37,010 nt of DNA. It comes from Janibacter anophelis NBRC 107843. GTDB taxonomy: Bacteria > Actinomycetota > Actinomycetes > Actinomycetales > Dermatophilaceae. Under the pieces are notes generated by a model, which searched no databases, was not told where the DNA came from, and was given only the letters and a program-made list of their open reading frames with translations. This document shows, piece after piece, positions 9,256-18,188 of the stretch. A program made the position numbers and the translations under genes. The stretch covers positions 1-37,010 of the forward strand of contig NZ_BCSQ01000033.1 in the NCBI RefSeq assembly GCF_001570945.1, written 5' to 3'. Position 1 is the first letter of the stretch. The number at the start of each line of letters is the position of its first letter.

Positions 9256-9294
9256 CGAAGGGCCCTTCGAGACGCTTGCTGCGCAAGCTCCTCA
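9256..9294. repeat. REP-like extragenic palindrome
   Basis: In the 281-base gap between the iron operon and the vanW-like gene there is a perfect 14-base palindrome CGAAGGGCCCTTCG (9256-9269). It runs directly into GAGACGCTTGCTGCGCAAGC, whose GCTTGC/GCAAGC arms (9274-9279, 9283-9288) form a hairpin with a 3-base loop, followed by TCCTCAGG. The layout TTCGAGACG-hairpin-CTCCTCA recalls palindromic extragenic repeats I know from other actinobacterial genomes. I see no gene in the gap. Confidence 0.5.
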
Positions 9295-9394
9295 GGACAC
9301 CGCTTCGGCCCAGCGACGGCATCACCCTTCGTCCGCGACGCACGTCAACTTTCGCGACGCATGTCGACGCACTCGGCAACAGCCGCACGCGACC

Positions 9395-11149
9395 TCACGC
9401 GTTCGTACAGGTCACGTCGTCCTGGGGGATGTACCGCGTGGTGAACGACGAACTCTTGACCGTCTTGCCACCCTTGATGAACGTGCGGGTGATGTCGACG
9501 GAGAACCCGGGTGCGGGTGACTGCGGGACGCAGTCCTTGCTGTCGTCGGTGATCTTCTTGGGCTGCGAGATGTTCCTGCGGGCGCTCTTGCCGGCCTTGA
9601 CCTCGTCGTAGGCCTTGCGCCCGTGGAAGGTCACGGTCACCTCGTTGCCGCTCACCTTGGCGGTGATGAGGATGCCGGCACCGGTGTCGTTGGTGAAACG
9701 GTTGTCGACATTGGGCCAGGAGATCGTCGCCTCGCGCCCCTCCGGGTAGCGGGAGATGTAGAACGAGTGCGGGTGGAACTCCTCGATCTTTGCCCCGGAG
9801 AAGAAGACCGCGTTGAAGAGGGTCGTCGACAGCTGCGAGATGCCGCCGCCGTAGTCGTTGGCCAGGCGCCCGGCGTGGATGACGCCGGCCTTGCCGTAGC
9901 CCTTGGCCGCCGTGCGCTGCCCGAGCCGCTCGTTGAGGGAGAAGGTCTGGCCCGGCGCCACATACGCCCCGTTGAGGGTGCGGGCGGCCAGGCGGATGTT
10001 GTCGGCGCGCACGCCGCTCGTCGACGGCAGGTAGGTGGTGAAGGTGGAGATCTGCTCCTTGGGCAGCGTCTTCTTCGCTTCGGCCGTCGTCACCTCGGGC
10101 TGCGACTCCTTGGAGTCGACGTCGATGCGGCGCTGGTCGCCCTTCTTCTTCATCGCGGCGGCCGCCTCGGCGCCGATGCCGTCCTCCTTGAGGGCCAGAC
10201 CGGTGCTCGAGGGCGTCACGTCGAAGCGCGACCCGCCCCGGTGCACGACGCCGGCGTCCCGGGCCTCGCGGAAGAGCCCCGAGGTCGAGCCCGCCGAGAG
10301 GACCGCCTGGGCGACCTTCGACTCGTCGATCGTCGCGGAGAGCTTGCCTTCGGTGTTCTTGATCGACACGGCGGCGGCCAGCTGCTCGGCCGGCACGGAG
10401 AAGGAGATGTCCTTGGCGGCGCCCTCGCCCTGCGGGTCGGTCGTGTGCACCTCCACGGGCCCGGAGACGAGCGGCTCGAGGTCGTCCTTGGCGAAGCGGT
10501 CGATCTCGGCCTGGCTCAGCTTGGGCGCGGGCTCGCTCGTCGGCGCCTCGAAGCTGCGCTGCTGCGGCCACTCCTGGGCGATGGACTCGACGACCGCCTC
10601 GCGGTCGACGGTCAGTCCGGGCTTGGAGGCGGTCTTCTTCACCGTGGTGCCCTCGAGCGTCACCTTGCCCTCGACGGCCTTCTTGTCGAAGGAGGCGGTC
10701 TGCTCGTCGACGGCGCTGGTGAGCGCCTCCTCGTCGACGTCGATCTCGACCTCGCGCTCGACACCGCCGCGCACGTGGTTCCACAGGTCGAGCGGGTTGA
10801 GGCTGAAGCCGGTGAGTCCCTCGACCGAGCTCGCGTAGTCGTAGCTGAGGCCGGACTCGCCCGGGGTGAGCTCGACGTCCTTGCCCTCGACGGTCACGGT
10901 GACCGGCCGGGCCTCCTCGTCGGAGAGCTCCCGCTCGAGCGTGTCCTGCGCCTCGGCCGGGGTCTGGCCGCCGATGGCGATGCCACCGATGCGCGTCTCT
11001 GCGGGCACGCGGTCGGCGAAGTACAGCGCGGCCGCGGCGTACAGGCCCGCGATCACGACGAGGACGAAGGCCACCGCCAGCCACGTGCGCCCGCGCCGCG
11101 GACGCTCGAGCACGGCCTCCTCGTCCGTCCAGCGCTCGTCGTTGCTCAT
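9395..11149 (-). CDS. VanW-family membrane-anchored protein with putative peptidoglycan-binding domains
   Basis: This protein of 584 residues has a short charged cytoplasmic N-terminus, one membrane segment (LAVAFVLVVIAGLYAAAALYF, about 25-45) and a long extracytoplasmic part. The middle has repeated beta-rich stretches (IGGIAIGGQTPAEA, VTVEGKDVELTPG, KPGLTVDREAV) like the YoaR/PG_binding_4 domain. The C-terminal 170 residues are a VanW domain (LPSTSGVRADNIRLAA, PGQTFSLNERLG, DYGGGISQLSTTLFNAVF). Its biochemical role is unknown in the family; a cell-wall role is inferred. The ATG at 11149 follows AGGTG. An upstream GTG at 11158 would overlap the flavin reductase stop (GTGA) and is an alternative. 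It is the last gene of the typA operon. Confidence 0.88.
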   Translation of the reverse strand: MSNDERWTDEEAVLERPRRGRTWLAVAFVLVVIAGLYAAAALYFADRVPAETRIGGIAIGGQTPAEAQDTLERELSDEEARPVTVTVEGKDVELTPGESGLSYDYASSVEGLTGFSLNPLDLWNHVRGGVEREVEIDVDEEALTSAVDEQTASFDKKAVEGKVTLEGTTVKKTASKPGLTVDREAVVESIAQEWPQQRSFEAPTSEPAPKLSQAEIDRFAKDDLEPLVSGPVEVHTTDPQGEGAAKDISFSVPAEQLAAAVSIKNTEGKLSATIDESKVAQAVLSAGSTSGLFREARDAGVVHRGGSRFDVTPSSTGLALKEDGIGAEAAAAMKKKGDQRRIDVDSKESQPEVTTAEAKKTLPKEQISTFTTYLPSTSGVRADNIRLAARTLNGAYVAPGQTFSLNERLGQRTAAKGYGKAGVIHAGRLANDYGGGISQLSTTLFNAVFFSGAKIEEFHPHSFYISRYPEGREATISWPNVDNRFTNDTGAGILITAKVSGNEVTVTFHGRKAYDEVKAGKSARRNISQPKKITDDSKDCVPQSPAPGFSVDITRTFIKGGKTVKSSSFTTRYIPQDDVTCTNA

Positions 11150-11154
11150 CGGGG

Positions 11155-11643
11155 TCACCTCGTGCTCGTGTATCTGCTGCGGTAGTAGACCAGTGGATCA
11201 TCTCTGCGGGCGTCGGCGCGGCTCGACACGACCTCGCCGACGACGATCGAGTGGTCACCGGCGTCGTGCAGGGCGCTCGTGCGGCACTCCAGTGTCGCCA
11301 GGGCGTCGTCGACGAGGGCCACGCCGAGCTCGCCGCGATGGTGCGGCACCCGGGAGAGCTGCCCGTAGAGCGGCCGCCCTCCCGTGCTCAGCCAGGTCGC
11401 GGCCGGCCGGCCGGCGACCGGCAGGATCGACACGCCCCACACCCCCGACGAGCCGACCGCCTCGTGCCAGCCGGTGTCCTTGCGGACGCAGACGAGCACG
11501 AGCGGCGGGTCGAGGGAGACGGAGGTGACCGAGTTGGCCGTCATGGCGTGGTCGTGGCCGTCCTCGAGCGTCGTCACGACGGTCACCCCGGTCGCGAAGT
11601 GGGCCATCGCGTGCCGCAGGTGGGTCGGCGTCACCCCGCTCAT
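11155..11643 (-). CDS. Flavin reductase-like FMN-binding protein
   Basis: This protein of 162 residues has the split-barrel flavin reductase fold: MAHFATGVTVVTTLEDGHDHAMTANSVTSVSLDPPLVLVCV is shown here only as the strands GVTVVTTL and MTANSVTSVSLDPPL. ILPVAGRPAATWLS is followed by DDALATLECRT and the last strand SIVVGEVV. Such proteins reduce FMN or FAD with NAD(P)H, often for a partner monooxygenase, but no monooxygenase is present here. The ATG at 11643 overlaps the mshB stop by ATGA, so it is co-translated with mshB. Its stop is 5 bases before the VanW-family start. The physiological role is not evident. Confidence 0.88.
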   Translation of the reverse strand: MSGVTPTHLRHAMAHFATGVTVVTTLEDGHDHAMTANSVTSVSLDPPLVLVCVRKDTGWHEAVGSSGVWGVSILPVAGRPAATWLSTGGRPLYGQLSRVPHHRGELGVALVDDALATLECRTSALHDAGDHSIVVGEVVSSRADARRDDPLVYYRSRYTSTR

Positions 11644-12551
11644 CGGCGCGCCACGAGCGGCGGACGCTCCCCCGGGACGGTGGCCGGCAGGGGCTGCCCG
11701 GTGACGACGTCGAGCCGGGCGTAGCCCTCCCGTCCGGGCAGGCGGGCGGCGATGTCGTTGGACAGGGCGTACGTGTCGCGCGGACCGAGCGTCACCTGAG
11801 TGCGGTGGTGGCGAAGGGCGGCGCGCTGGTGGTCGACCGCCGTCTCGTCGACGACCGCGTGCGTGACGACCGCGTCGTCGACGACCGAAGGGGGGAACGG
11901 CCCGGTCGGCAACGACCAGCCCAGTCCGCGCACCTCGTCGGTCACGGCGAGCACGTCGCGGTCCTCCTGGGCCCACGAGCGCGGGGTGAACGTACCGAAG
12001 AGGGCCGGGCGGCTCCCTTCGTCCATCGCCGCCAGGGACCGGCGGGTGACCTCGTGCGTGCGGATGTGGTCGGGGTGGGCGTAGCCGCCCTGCGCGTCGT
12101 AGGTGACGACGATGTCGGGCCCGATCGAGGCGACGACGGCGGTGACGGCCGCGACCGCCTCGGCGTCGTCGGAGCGCACCCACGCGCGCGGGTCCTGCGC
12201 GCTCGGGCTGCCGGCCATGCCGGAGTCGCGCCACCGGGAGAGCCGACCGGTCGCGGGGTCCTCGCCGAGCACGGTGCTGCGCGCGCCGATCGCGGTCATC
12301 GCGCCCCGCAGCTCGTCCCGGCGGAACTCCCCGAGGGTGTCCTCGTGCTCGGCGTCCAGGTGCGCCAGCTCGGTCGGGATGACCTCGCCCTGCTCGCCGA
12401 GGGTGCAGGTGAGGACGTGCACCTCGTCACCGGCCGCGACGTGGTGGGCGATGGCCACGCCCGTCGCCAGGCTCTCGTCGTCGGGGTGCGCGTGGACGAA
12501 GAGCAGCCGCGCGGGCCGCCCGGGCACGACCACCGGCTCGGCGAGCATCAT
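11640..12551 (-). CDS. mshB: GlcNAc-Ins deacetylase MshB (mycothiol biosynthesis)
   Basis: MshB is a zinc metalloenzyme that removes the acetyl group from 1-D-myo-inosityl 2-acetamido-2-deoxy-glucopyranoside, giving GlcN-Ins, the second committed intermediate of mycothiol. In 303 residues I see the LmbE/PIG-L zinc motif HAHPDDE near residue 20-26 and the third zinc histidine in YAHPDHIRTHEV (about 157-168). TCTLGEQGEV, typical of MshB, is also present, and the length is normal. The paralogue Mca, which cuts mycothiol conjugates, has related motifs. The context beside typA and an LpqW-like gene, as in mycobacteria and Streptomyces, favours MshB. The first of two adjacent ATG codons overlaps the upstream stop by ATGA. 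Confidence 0.92.
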   Translation of the reverse strand: MMLAEPVVVPGRPARLLFVHAHPDDESLATGVAIAHHVAAGDEVHVLTCTLGEQGEVIPTELAHLDAEHEDTLGEFRRDELRGAMTAIGARSTVLGEDPATGRLSRWRDSGMAGSPSAQDPRAWVRSDDAEAVAAVTAVVASIGPDIVVTYDAQGGYAHPDHIRTHEVTRRSLAAMDEGSRPALFGTFTPRSWAQEDRDVLAVTDEVRGLGWSLPTGPFPPSVVDDAVVTHAVVDETAVDHQRAALRHHRTQVTLGPRDTYALSNDIAARLPGREGYARLDVVTGQPLPATVPGERPPLVARR

Positions 12552-14293
12552 CGCGCCACCCCCACGGCGCCGATCTCGGGGACCCCGCCGTAGATCGGGT
12601 TGCCGATGAGCGAGGTGACCTCGGAGCCCGCGGCATAGGTCAGCCGGCTCTGGCGAAGGGGGATGTACACGCCGTCCTCGAGCAGGTCGGTGTCGATGGC
12701 CGCCCAGCGCTTGGCCCGGTCCTCCCGGTCACGGGTGGCCGCGGCCTTGTCCATCGCCGCGGTCACCTGCTTGTCGGCGAACTGCCCGTAGTCGCGCCCG
12801 ACGCTGTCGCCGCCGAGGTTGATCCGGTCGTCGAAGAGGGGCGGCAGGACGGTGCTCGCGGAGGGGACGTCCGGGCCCCAGTTGGCCCACAGGACGTCGT
12901 ACTCCCCGGCCACGTCGCGGGTGCCGATCTCGGTGAAGTAGTCCTCGCCGAGGGCCTTGAGGGTCACGTCGAAGCCGGCCTCCTCCCAGCCGCTCTCGAG
13001 TGCCTTCATCGCGTCGTCCATGGTCCCGCCCCCACGGTAGGCGACGGTGATCTTCACGGGGGTGTCGACCTTCGCCGTGGTCAGGCGCCGACGCGCGGTC
13101 GCGCTGTCGCCCGAGGGGCCGCGGTCGATGACGGTCTCGTGCCGGGAGGGCAGGGCGGCACCGAGCAGCGACCAGGTGGGCGTGCCCGACGCGGCGCCCC
13201 GCGCCTCGGTGTAGGCGCCCCGGTCGGTGGCCTCTGCCAGGGCCCGGCGCACCGAGGCCGAGCGCAGGGCCTTGCTGCGGGTGTTGACCGCGAGGTAGTC
13301 GACGAGCTGCCCGTCGACCTGCACAGCCTGGACACGGTCACCGGCCTCGTCGATCGCCGGCCCGAGGACGCTCGGCACCGGGTCGAGGGCCAGGGTGCGT
13401 CCGCCGTCCTCCCCGTCGATGATCGTCTCGAGGGCGTCCTTGGCCTCCACGCCCTCCTTGTGCAGGATCGTCGTCGGTCCGGGCGTGCGCAGCGGGTCGC
13501 TCGCGCGGCTCCACTCCGGGTTGCGCACCCACGTGCCGCCGGTGCTGGGGGTCCAGGCCTCCTGCAGCTTGTACGGGCCGGAGGAAAACGCGTCGTGCAC
13601 GGCGTCGTCGCCCTCGCGCGACTCCTTGTACGGGGCGAACTCGGGCAGCGAGACGACCTCGTCGAAGTTGCCGACCGCCTCGTCGAGGTGGAAGACGACC
13701 TTGCGCTCGCCGCGGCACTCGACCGCCTCCTCGATGAGCTTCCGAGAGGCCTTCGAGGTGCCCCCCTTCGCCAGGGGGCCGGGATAGGTGGAGGTGCCGT
13801 CCTTCTTCTTCGGGATGTCGAGGAAGGTCAGGGCGTAGCCGCTCGAGGGGATGTCCGCGTCGAAGGACCGGGCGACGCCGTACTGCACGTCGGCGCAGGT
13901 GACGGGCGAGCCGTCCTGCCACGTCGCCCCCTTGCGCAGGGTGAAGGTCCAGGTGCGCGCGTCCTTGCTCGCCGTGCCGGTGCTCGTGGCGAGGTCACCC
14001 TCGAGCCGCCGCTGGGCGGACACGGAGGTGGCCGGCGCGTAGGCCGTGAGCGTGCGCATCCACGTGCGGGAGGCGAAGCCGGCGACCTGGCGCTGGGTGA
14101 TGCGCTGCGGGTCCCAGGCCTGCACCGGACCGGCCGAGACGACCGTGAGCCGGTCGTCGGGACCGCTCACCGATCCGGTGGTCGCGCTGCCCGACGAAGG
14201 GGAGTCGCCCCCTTCGTCGGTGCACGCGGACCCGCCCGCCGCGATGGCGAGCGCTCCGGATCCGGCGATCAGTCCTCGAACGATGCGCCGCAC
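12548..14293 (-). CDS. Family 5 solute-binding lipoprotein, LpqW-like
   Basis: This lipoprotein of 581 residues starts at GTG 14293, with AGGAGG overlapping the typA stop. The signal peptide MRRIVRGLIAGSGALAIAA ends in a GSAC lipobox (Cys24). The mature part has SBP_5 features: TWTFTLRKGATWQDGSPVTCADV and YDVLWANWGPDVPSAST near the C-terminus. No permease or ATPase gene accompanies it. It lies between typA and mshB, the same neighbourhood as lpqW (Rv1166) between typA (Rv1165) and mshB (Rv1170) in Mycobacterium tuberculosis. LpqW there has an SBP fold but affects mannolipid synthesis rather than import. An LpqW-like role is therefore plausible but inferred; a peptide-binding role with the neighbouring importers is the alternative. 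Confidence 0.82.
   Translation of the reverse strand: MRRIVRGLIAGSGALAIAAGGSACTDEGGDSPSSGSATTGSVSGPDDRLTVVSAGPVQAWDPQRITQRQVAGFASRTWMRTLTAYAPATSVSAQRRLEGDLATSTGTASKDARTWTFTLRKGATWQDGSPVTCADVQYGVARSFDADIPSSGYALTFLDIPKKKDGTSTYPGPLAKGGTSKASRKLIEEAVECRGERKVVFHLDEAVGNFDEVVSLPEFAPYKESREGDDAVHDAFSSGPYKLQEAWTPSTGGTWVRNPEWSRASDPLRTPGPTTILHKEGVEAKDALETIIDGEDGGRTLALDPVPSVLGPAIDEAGDRVQAVQVDGQLVDYLAVNTRSKALRSASVRRALAEATDRGAYTEARGAASGTPTWSLLGAALPSRHETVIDRGPSGDSATARRRLTTAKVDTPVKITVAYRGGGTMDDAMKALESGWEEAGFDVTLKALGEDYFTEIGTRDVAGEYDVLWANWGPDVPSASTVLPPLFDDRINLGGDSVGRDYGQFADKQVTAAMDKAAATRDREDRAKRWAAIDTDLLEDGVYIPLRQSRLTYAAGSEVTSLIGNPIYGGVPEIGAVGVAR
14192..14219. repeat. Perfect 11-bp inverted repeat inside the lipoprotein linker
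   Basis: CGACGAAGGGG (14192-14202) and its exact complement (14209-14219) enclose a 6-base loop. In the minus-strand gene this encodes DEGGDSPSS directly after the lipobox cysteine, a flexible linker that tolerates insertions. Geometry (11-bp stem, 6-base loop) and sequence match the element at 16273-16300. Confidence 0.8.
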
Positions 14294-14306
14294 AGGCGCT
14301 CCCTCC

Positions 14307-16202
14307 TCAGGAGTTGCGGGCGCGCGATGCCGCGCGGGCGCGCAGGTTGGCGTCGAGCTCGACCTTGCGGATGCGGATCGCGTCCGGGGTGACCTCGACG
14401 CACTCGTCCTCGCGGCAGAACTCGAGCGACTGCTCGAGGCTCAGCTTGCGGGCGGGCACGACCTTCTCGAAGTTGTCGGCCGACGACGCGCGCACGTTCG
14501 TCAGCTTCTTCTCCTTCGTGATGTTGACGTCCATGTCGTCGGCGCGCGAGTTCTCGCCGACGATCATGCCCTCGTAGACCTCGGTGCCCGGCTCGGTGAA
14601 GAGCGAGCCGCGCTCCTGGAGGTTGACCATCGCGTACGACGTGACCGGCCCGGACCGGTCGGCGACGAGCGACCCGGAGACGCGGGTGGTGATGGGGCCG
14701 AACCACGGCTCGTAGCCCTCGAAGACGTGGTGCGCGATGCCGGCTCCGCGGGTCTCGGTGAGGAACTCGGTGCGGAAGCCGATGAGCCCGCGGGAGGGCA
14801 CGAGGAACTCCATCCGGATCCAGCCGGTGCCGTGGTTGGTCATCTGCTCCATGCGGCCCTTGCGGGCGGCGAGGACCTGGGTGATCGCGCCGAGCCACTC
14901 CTCCGGGGTGTCGATCGTCAGTCGCTCGACGGGCTCGTGGACCTTGCCGTCGATCTCCTTGGTGACGACCTGCGGCTTCCCGACGGTCAGCTCGAAGCCC
15001 TCACGGCGCATCTGCTCGACGAGGATGGCCAGCGCCAGCTCGCCACGGCCCTGGACCTCCCACGCGTCGGGGCGCTCGGTCGGCAGGACGCGCAGCGACA
15101 CGTTGCCGATGAGCTCCTTGTCGAGGCGGTCCTTGACCATGCGGGCGGTGACCTTGGTGCCCTTGGTCGGGCCGCGGCCGACGAGCGGCGAGGTGTTGGT
15201 GCCGAGGGTCAGCGAGATCGCCGGCTCGTCGACGGTGATGACCGGCAGCGGGACCGGGTTGTCGACGTCGGCGATCGTGTCGCCGATCATGATGTCCGGG
15301 ATGCCGGCGATGGCGATGATGTCGCCGGGGCGGGCAGCGCCCTGGTCGAGCGGCTTGCGCTCCAGGCCCTCGGTGATGAGCAGCTCGGTGATCTTGACCT
15401 TTTCGGTCGAGCCGTCGTGGCGGCACCACGCGACCTGCTGGCCCTTGCGCAGCTCGCCGTTGTGCACGCGCAGCAGCGCGAGGCGGCCGAGGAAGTTGCT
15501 CGAGTCGAGGTTGGTGACGTGCGCCTGCAGCGGGGCGTCCTCCTCGTAGGAGGGCGCCGGGATCGTCTCCATGATCGTGCGGAAGAGCGGCTCGAGGTCG
15601 TCGTTGTCGGGCAGCGTGCCGTCCTGCGGCCGGTTGAGGCTCGCGGCGCCCGCCTTGCCGGAGGTGTAGACGATCGGGAATTCGATCTGGTCCTCGTCGG
15701 CGTCGAGGTCCATGAAGAGCTCGTAGGCCTCGTCGACGACCTCGGCGATGCGGCTGTCGGGACGGTCGACCTTGTTGATCGCGAGGATGACCGGCATCTT
15801 CGCCGCGAGCGCCTTGCGCAGGACGAAGCGGGTCTGCGGCAGCGGGCCCTCGGAGGCGTCGACGAGCAGGACGACCCCGTCGACCATCGACAGACCGCGC
15901 TCGACCTCGCCACCGAAGTCGGCGTGACCGGGGGTGTCGATGATGTTGATCGTCACGCCGTCGGGCGCGTCGTGGGCGGCCGCGGAGGGGCCGTTGTAGT
16001 GGATCGCCGTGTTCTTGGCGAGGATGGTGATGCCCTTCTCGCGCTCGAGGTCACCGGAGTCCATCGCCCGCTCGTCGACGTGGTCGTGCTCGCCGAAGGC
16101 ACCCCCCTGCCAGAGCATCTTGTCGACGAGGGTGGTCTTGCCGTGGTCGACGTGGGCGACGATGGCGACATTGCGGATGTCGCTGCGGGAGATCAGGGGC
16201 AT
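14307..16202 (-). CDS. typA: Translational GTPase TypA/BipA
   Basis: TypA is a ribosome-associated GTPase of the EF-G/LepA class, involved in ribosome assembly and stress adaptation. In 631 residues G1 is AHVDHGKTT near the N-terminus, G2 lies in [10 protein letters not shown]3 is [14 protein letters not shown] and G4 is NKVD. Domain II, the EF-G-like domains III and V, and the BipA-specific C-terminus follow (segments [13 protein letters not shown] and [27 protein letters not shown]). Length is normal. The ATG at 16202 begins [17 protein letters not shown]. It heads the leftward operon, with a 13-base gap to the LpqW-like gene. It is divergent from the first peptide importer over 306 bases. 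Confidence 0.97.
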   Translation of the reverse strand: MPLISRSDIRNVAIVAHVDHGKTTLVDKMLWQGGAFGEHDHVDERAMDSGDLEREKGITILAKNTAIHYNGPSAAAHDAPDGVTINIIDTPGHADFGGEVERGLSMVDGVVLLVDASEGPLPQTRFVLRKALAAKMPVILAINKVDRPDSRIAEVVDEAYELFMDLDADEDQIEFPIVYTSGKAGAASLNRPQDGTLPDNDDLEPLFRTIMETIPAPSYEEDAPLQAHVTNLDSSNFLGRLALLRVHNGELRKGQQVAWCRHDGSTEKVKITELLITEGLERKPLDQGAARPGDIIAIAGIPDIMIGDTIADVDNPVPLPVITVDEPAISLTLGTNTSPLVGRGPTKGTKVTARMVKDRLDKELIGNVSLRVLPTERPDAWEVQGRGELALAILVEQMRREGFELTVGKPQVVTKEIDGKVHEPVERLTIDTPEEWLGAITQVLAARKGRMEQMTNHGTGWIRMEFLVPSRGLIGFRTEFLTETRGAGIAHHVFEGYEPWFGPITTRVSGSLVADRSGPVTSYAMVNLQERGSLFTEPGTEVYEGMIVGENSRADDMDVNITKEKKLTNVRASSADNFEKVVPARKLSLEQSLEFCREDECVEVTPDAIRIRKVELDANLRARAASRARNS

Positions 16203-16272
16203 GGGGCGGATTCTCGCAGGACGGGGGGCCTGCTCCCAAATGCCGCACCCGGCCGATCCGGGCGGTCCGCGG

Positions 16273-16300
16273 GACGAAGGGGGGACCCTCCCCCTTCGTC
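16273..16300. repeat. Perfect 11-bp inverted repeat in the typA / importer intergenic region
   Basis: GACGAAGGGGG (16273-16283) and its complement (16290-16300) enclose the 6-base loop GACCCT. It lies 71 bases upstream of the typA start and far upstream of the divergent lipoprotein gene. It is therefore not where a terminator of either operon should be; it may fall in the typA leader. Confidence 0.8.
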
Positions 16301-16357
16301 GTCGTCAGGTGGAGCAGCCGCGGCGGCGGCAAGACATGCGGCCCCATGGTCAAGAAA

Positions 16358-16373
16358 CAGTAAATGTTCACTG
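16358..16373. promoter_or_regulatory. Operator-like AT-rich dyad
   Basis: CAGTAAATGTTCACTG consists of CAGTAAA and TTCACTG, which are inverted copies with one mismatch across a 2-base centre. It is the most AT-rich stretch of the 306-base region between typA and the first importer. TAGATT at 16402-16407 is a possible -10 for the importer. A regulator binding here could control either direction; none is encoded nearby. The rest of the region holds the 16273 palindrome and the leader hairpin at 16461. Confidence 0.4.
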
Positions 16374-16460
16374 CATTCCCGCACGTGGTCCGGATGGTTG
16401 TTAGATTGCCGGACCAGCCCCGAGCGTGTGGTGGATCACCGCCATGCCCACGGGGTCCTC

Positions 16461-16482
16461 GCCCCGGCAACGACGCCGGGGC
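16461..16482 (+). promoter_or_regulatory. Leader hairpin of importer 1
   Basis: GCCCCGGC (16461-16468) pairs perfectly with GCCGGGGC (16475-16482) around AACGAC, ending 26 bases before the lipoprotein ATG and just upstream of its GAGGAAA ribosome binding site. It could protect the 5' end of an abundant mRNA. Importer 2 has a comparable leader hairpin. Confidence 0.5.
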
Positions 16483-16508
16483 CGGCCCGACCAAGCGAGG
16501 AAACCCAC

Positions 16509-18167
16509 ATGTCGATGAGGAAAGCAGCCCCGCTGGCCGCTCTCACCGCCGCCGCACTGACCCTCGGTGCCTGCGCGGAGAGCGATCGCGACAACTCCGG
16601 CGACGGCGGCGGTGACACCGGCGGCACCTTCACCTTCGGCGCCGCGGGTGCCCCGGAGGTCTTCGATCCCTTCTACGCCAGTGACGGCGAGACCTTCCGC
16701 GTCACCCGACAGATCTTCGAGGGCCTGGTCGAGGTCGAGCAGGGCAGCTCGGACATCGGCCCCGGCCTGGCCACCGAGTGGGAGCCGTCCGAGGACGGCA
16801 AGACGTGGACCTTCACCCTGCGCGAGGGCGTGAAGTTCTCCGACGGCGAGGCCCTGACCGCCCAGGCCGTCTGCGACAACTTCGAGCGCATGTCCGACCA
16901 GAACGAGACCGCCCAAGCGGGCCCGGCCGAGTACTGGGCCTACTCGATGGAGGGCTTCGGCAAGGACTCCCTCTACCGCAGCTGCACCGCCAAGGACGAG
17001 GGCACCGTCGAGCTGAAGATCGCTCGCGCCACCTCCAAGTTCCCGGCGCTCCTCTCGCTGTCGGCCTTCGCCATCCAGTCGCCGAAGGCACTGGAGGAGG
17101 GCAACGCCAACGACGTGAAGAAGCAGGGTGAGGGCTTCGCCTACCCGGAGAACTCGAAGAACCCCGTCGGCACCGGCCCGTACACCTTCGAGAAGTACGA
17201 CGAGGCCAACAAGACGGTCACCCTCGTGCGCAATGACGACTACTGGGGCGAGAAGGCGAAGAACGCCAAGATCGTCTTCAACATCATCCCCAACGAGAGC
17301 ACCCGCCGGCAGGAGCTCGAGGCCGACAGCATCAACGGCTACGACCTGCCCAACCCGGTGGACTGGAAGGGGCTGAAGGACGACGGCAACAACGTCGAGG
17401 TCCGCGACCCCTTCAACATCCTCTACGTCGCCTTCAACCCGGAGAAGAACCCGGCCCTGAAGGACCTCAAGGTCCGCCAGGCGCTCGACATGGCGGTCAA
17501 CCGGGAGCAGCTCGTGAAGTCGCAGCTGCCCGAGGGCGCCTCCGCGGCGTCGCAGTTCTTCCCCGAGACGGTCGACGGCTACAACACGGACCTCGAGCCG
17601 ACGAAGTACGACCCCGAGGGCGCCAAGAAGCTGCTCAAGGAGGCCGGCGAGGAGAACCTCAAGCTGACCTTCGCCTACCCGAGCGAGGTCACCCGTCCCT
17701 ACATGCCGAACCCGCAGAAGATCCACGAGGCGATCCGCAAGGACTTCGAGGCCGTCGGCGTCGACGTCGAGGTCGTCACCAAGCCGTGGAACGGCGGCTA
17801 CCTCGACGGTGTCGACAACGGTCAGTTCGACGCCTTCCTGCTGGGGTGGACCGGTGACTACAACGCCGCGGACAACTTCATCGGCACCTTCTTCGGCAAC
17901 CTCAAGTCCAACGACTTCCACACCTCCGCCACCGACTTCGGAGCCGACCTGAGCAAGGCCATCAAGGAGGCCGACCAGACGGTCGACGAGGAGGAGCGGA
18001 CGACGATGTACCAGGAGCTGAACCAGAAGATCCACGACGAGTACATCCCGGGTCTGCCGATCTCGCACTCCCCGCCGGCCATCGTGGTCAACGAGGACGT
18101 CGAGGGGCTGGTCGCCAGCCCGCTGACCGCGGAGCGCTTCTCCACGGTCACCGTCGGCGGCAAGTGA
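16509..18167 (+). CDS. Peptide ABC importer 1, substrate-binding lipoprotein (SBP_5)
   Basis: This lipoprotein of 552 residues starts MSMRKAAPLAALTAAAL and has an LGAC lipobox (Cys21). A Ser/Gly/Asp linker follows. Then come the SBP_5 landmarks: FDPFYASDGETFRVTRQIFEGLV, TWTFTLREGVKFSDGEALTA, NPVGTGPYTFEKYD and LLGWTGDYNAADNF (cited as landmarks, not contiguous). Members bind di- and oligopeptides or related solutes outside the membrane. The ligand is not readable. It opens the operon SBP-permease-permease-ATPase-ATPase to 22507. GAGGAAA precedes the ATG at a good distance; a second ATG two codons on (16515) is possible. A strong hairpin follows before the permease gene. Confidence 0.93.
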   Translation: MSMRKAAPLAALTAAALTLGACAESDRDNSGDGGGDTGGTFTFGAAGAPEVFDPFYASDGETFRVTRQIFEGLVEVEQGSSDIGPGLATEWEPSEDGKTWTFTLREGVKFSDGEALTAQAVCDNFERMSDQNETAQAGPAEYWAYSMEGFGKDSLYRSCTAKDEGTVELKIARATSKFPALLSLSAFAIQSPKALEEGNANDVKKQGEGFAYPENSKNPVGTGPYTFEKYDEANKTVTLVRNDDYWGEKAKNAKIVFNIIPNESTRRQELEADSINGYDLPNPVDWKGLKDDGNNVEVRDPFNILYVAFNPEKNPALKDLKVRQALDMAVNREQLVKSQLPEGASAASQFFPETVDGYNTDLEPTKYDPEGAKKLLKEAGEENLKLTFAYPSEVTRPYMPNPQKIHEAIRKDFEAVGVDVEVVTKPWNGGYLDGVDNGQFDAFLLGWTGDYNAADNFIGTFFGNLKSNDFHTSATDFGADLSKAIKEADQTVDEEERTTMYQELNQKIHDEYIPGLPISHSPPAIVVNEDVEGLVASPLTAERFSTVTVGGK

Positions 18168-18188
18168 CCCACCGCAGGTGACCTCGTG

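Noticed and set aside
14046-18167. Plus-strand open frame of 1373 codons read as one giant protein
   Set aside because: Only its end, from ATG 16509, is real (SBP lipoprotein). The first two thirds are antisense to typA and the LpqW-like gene.
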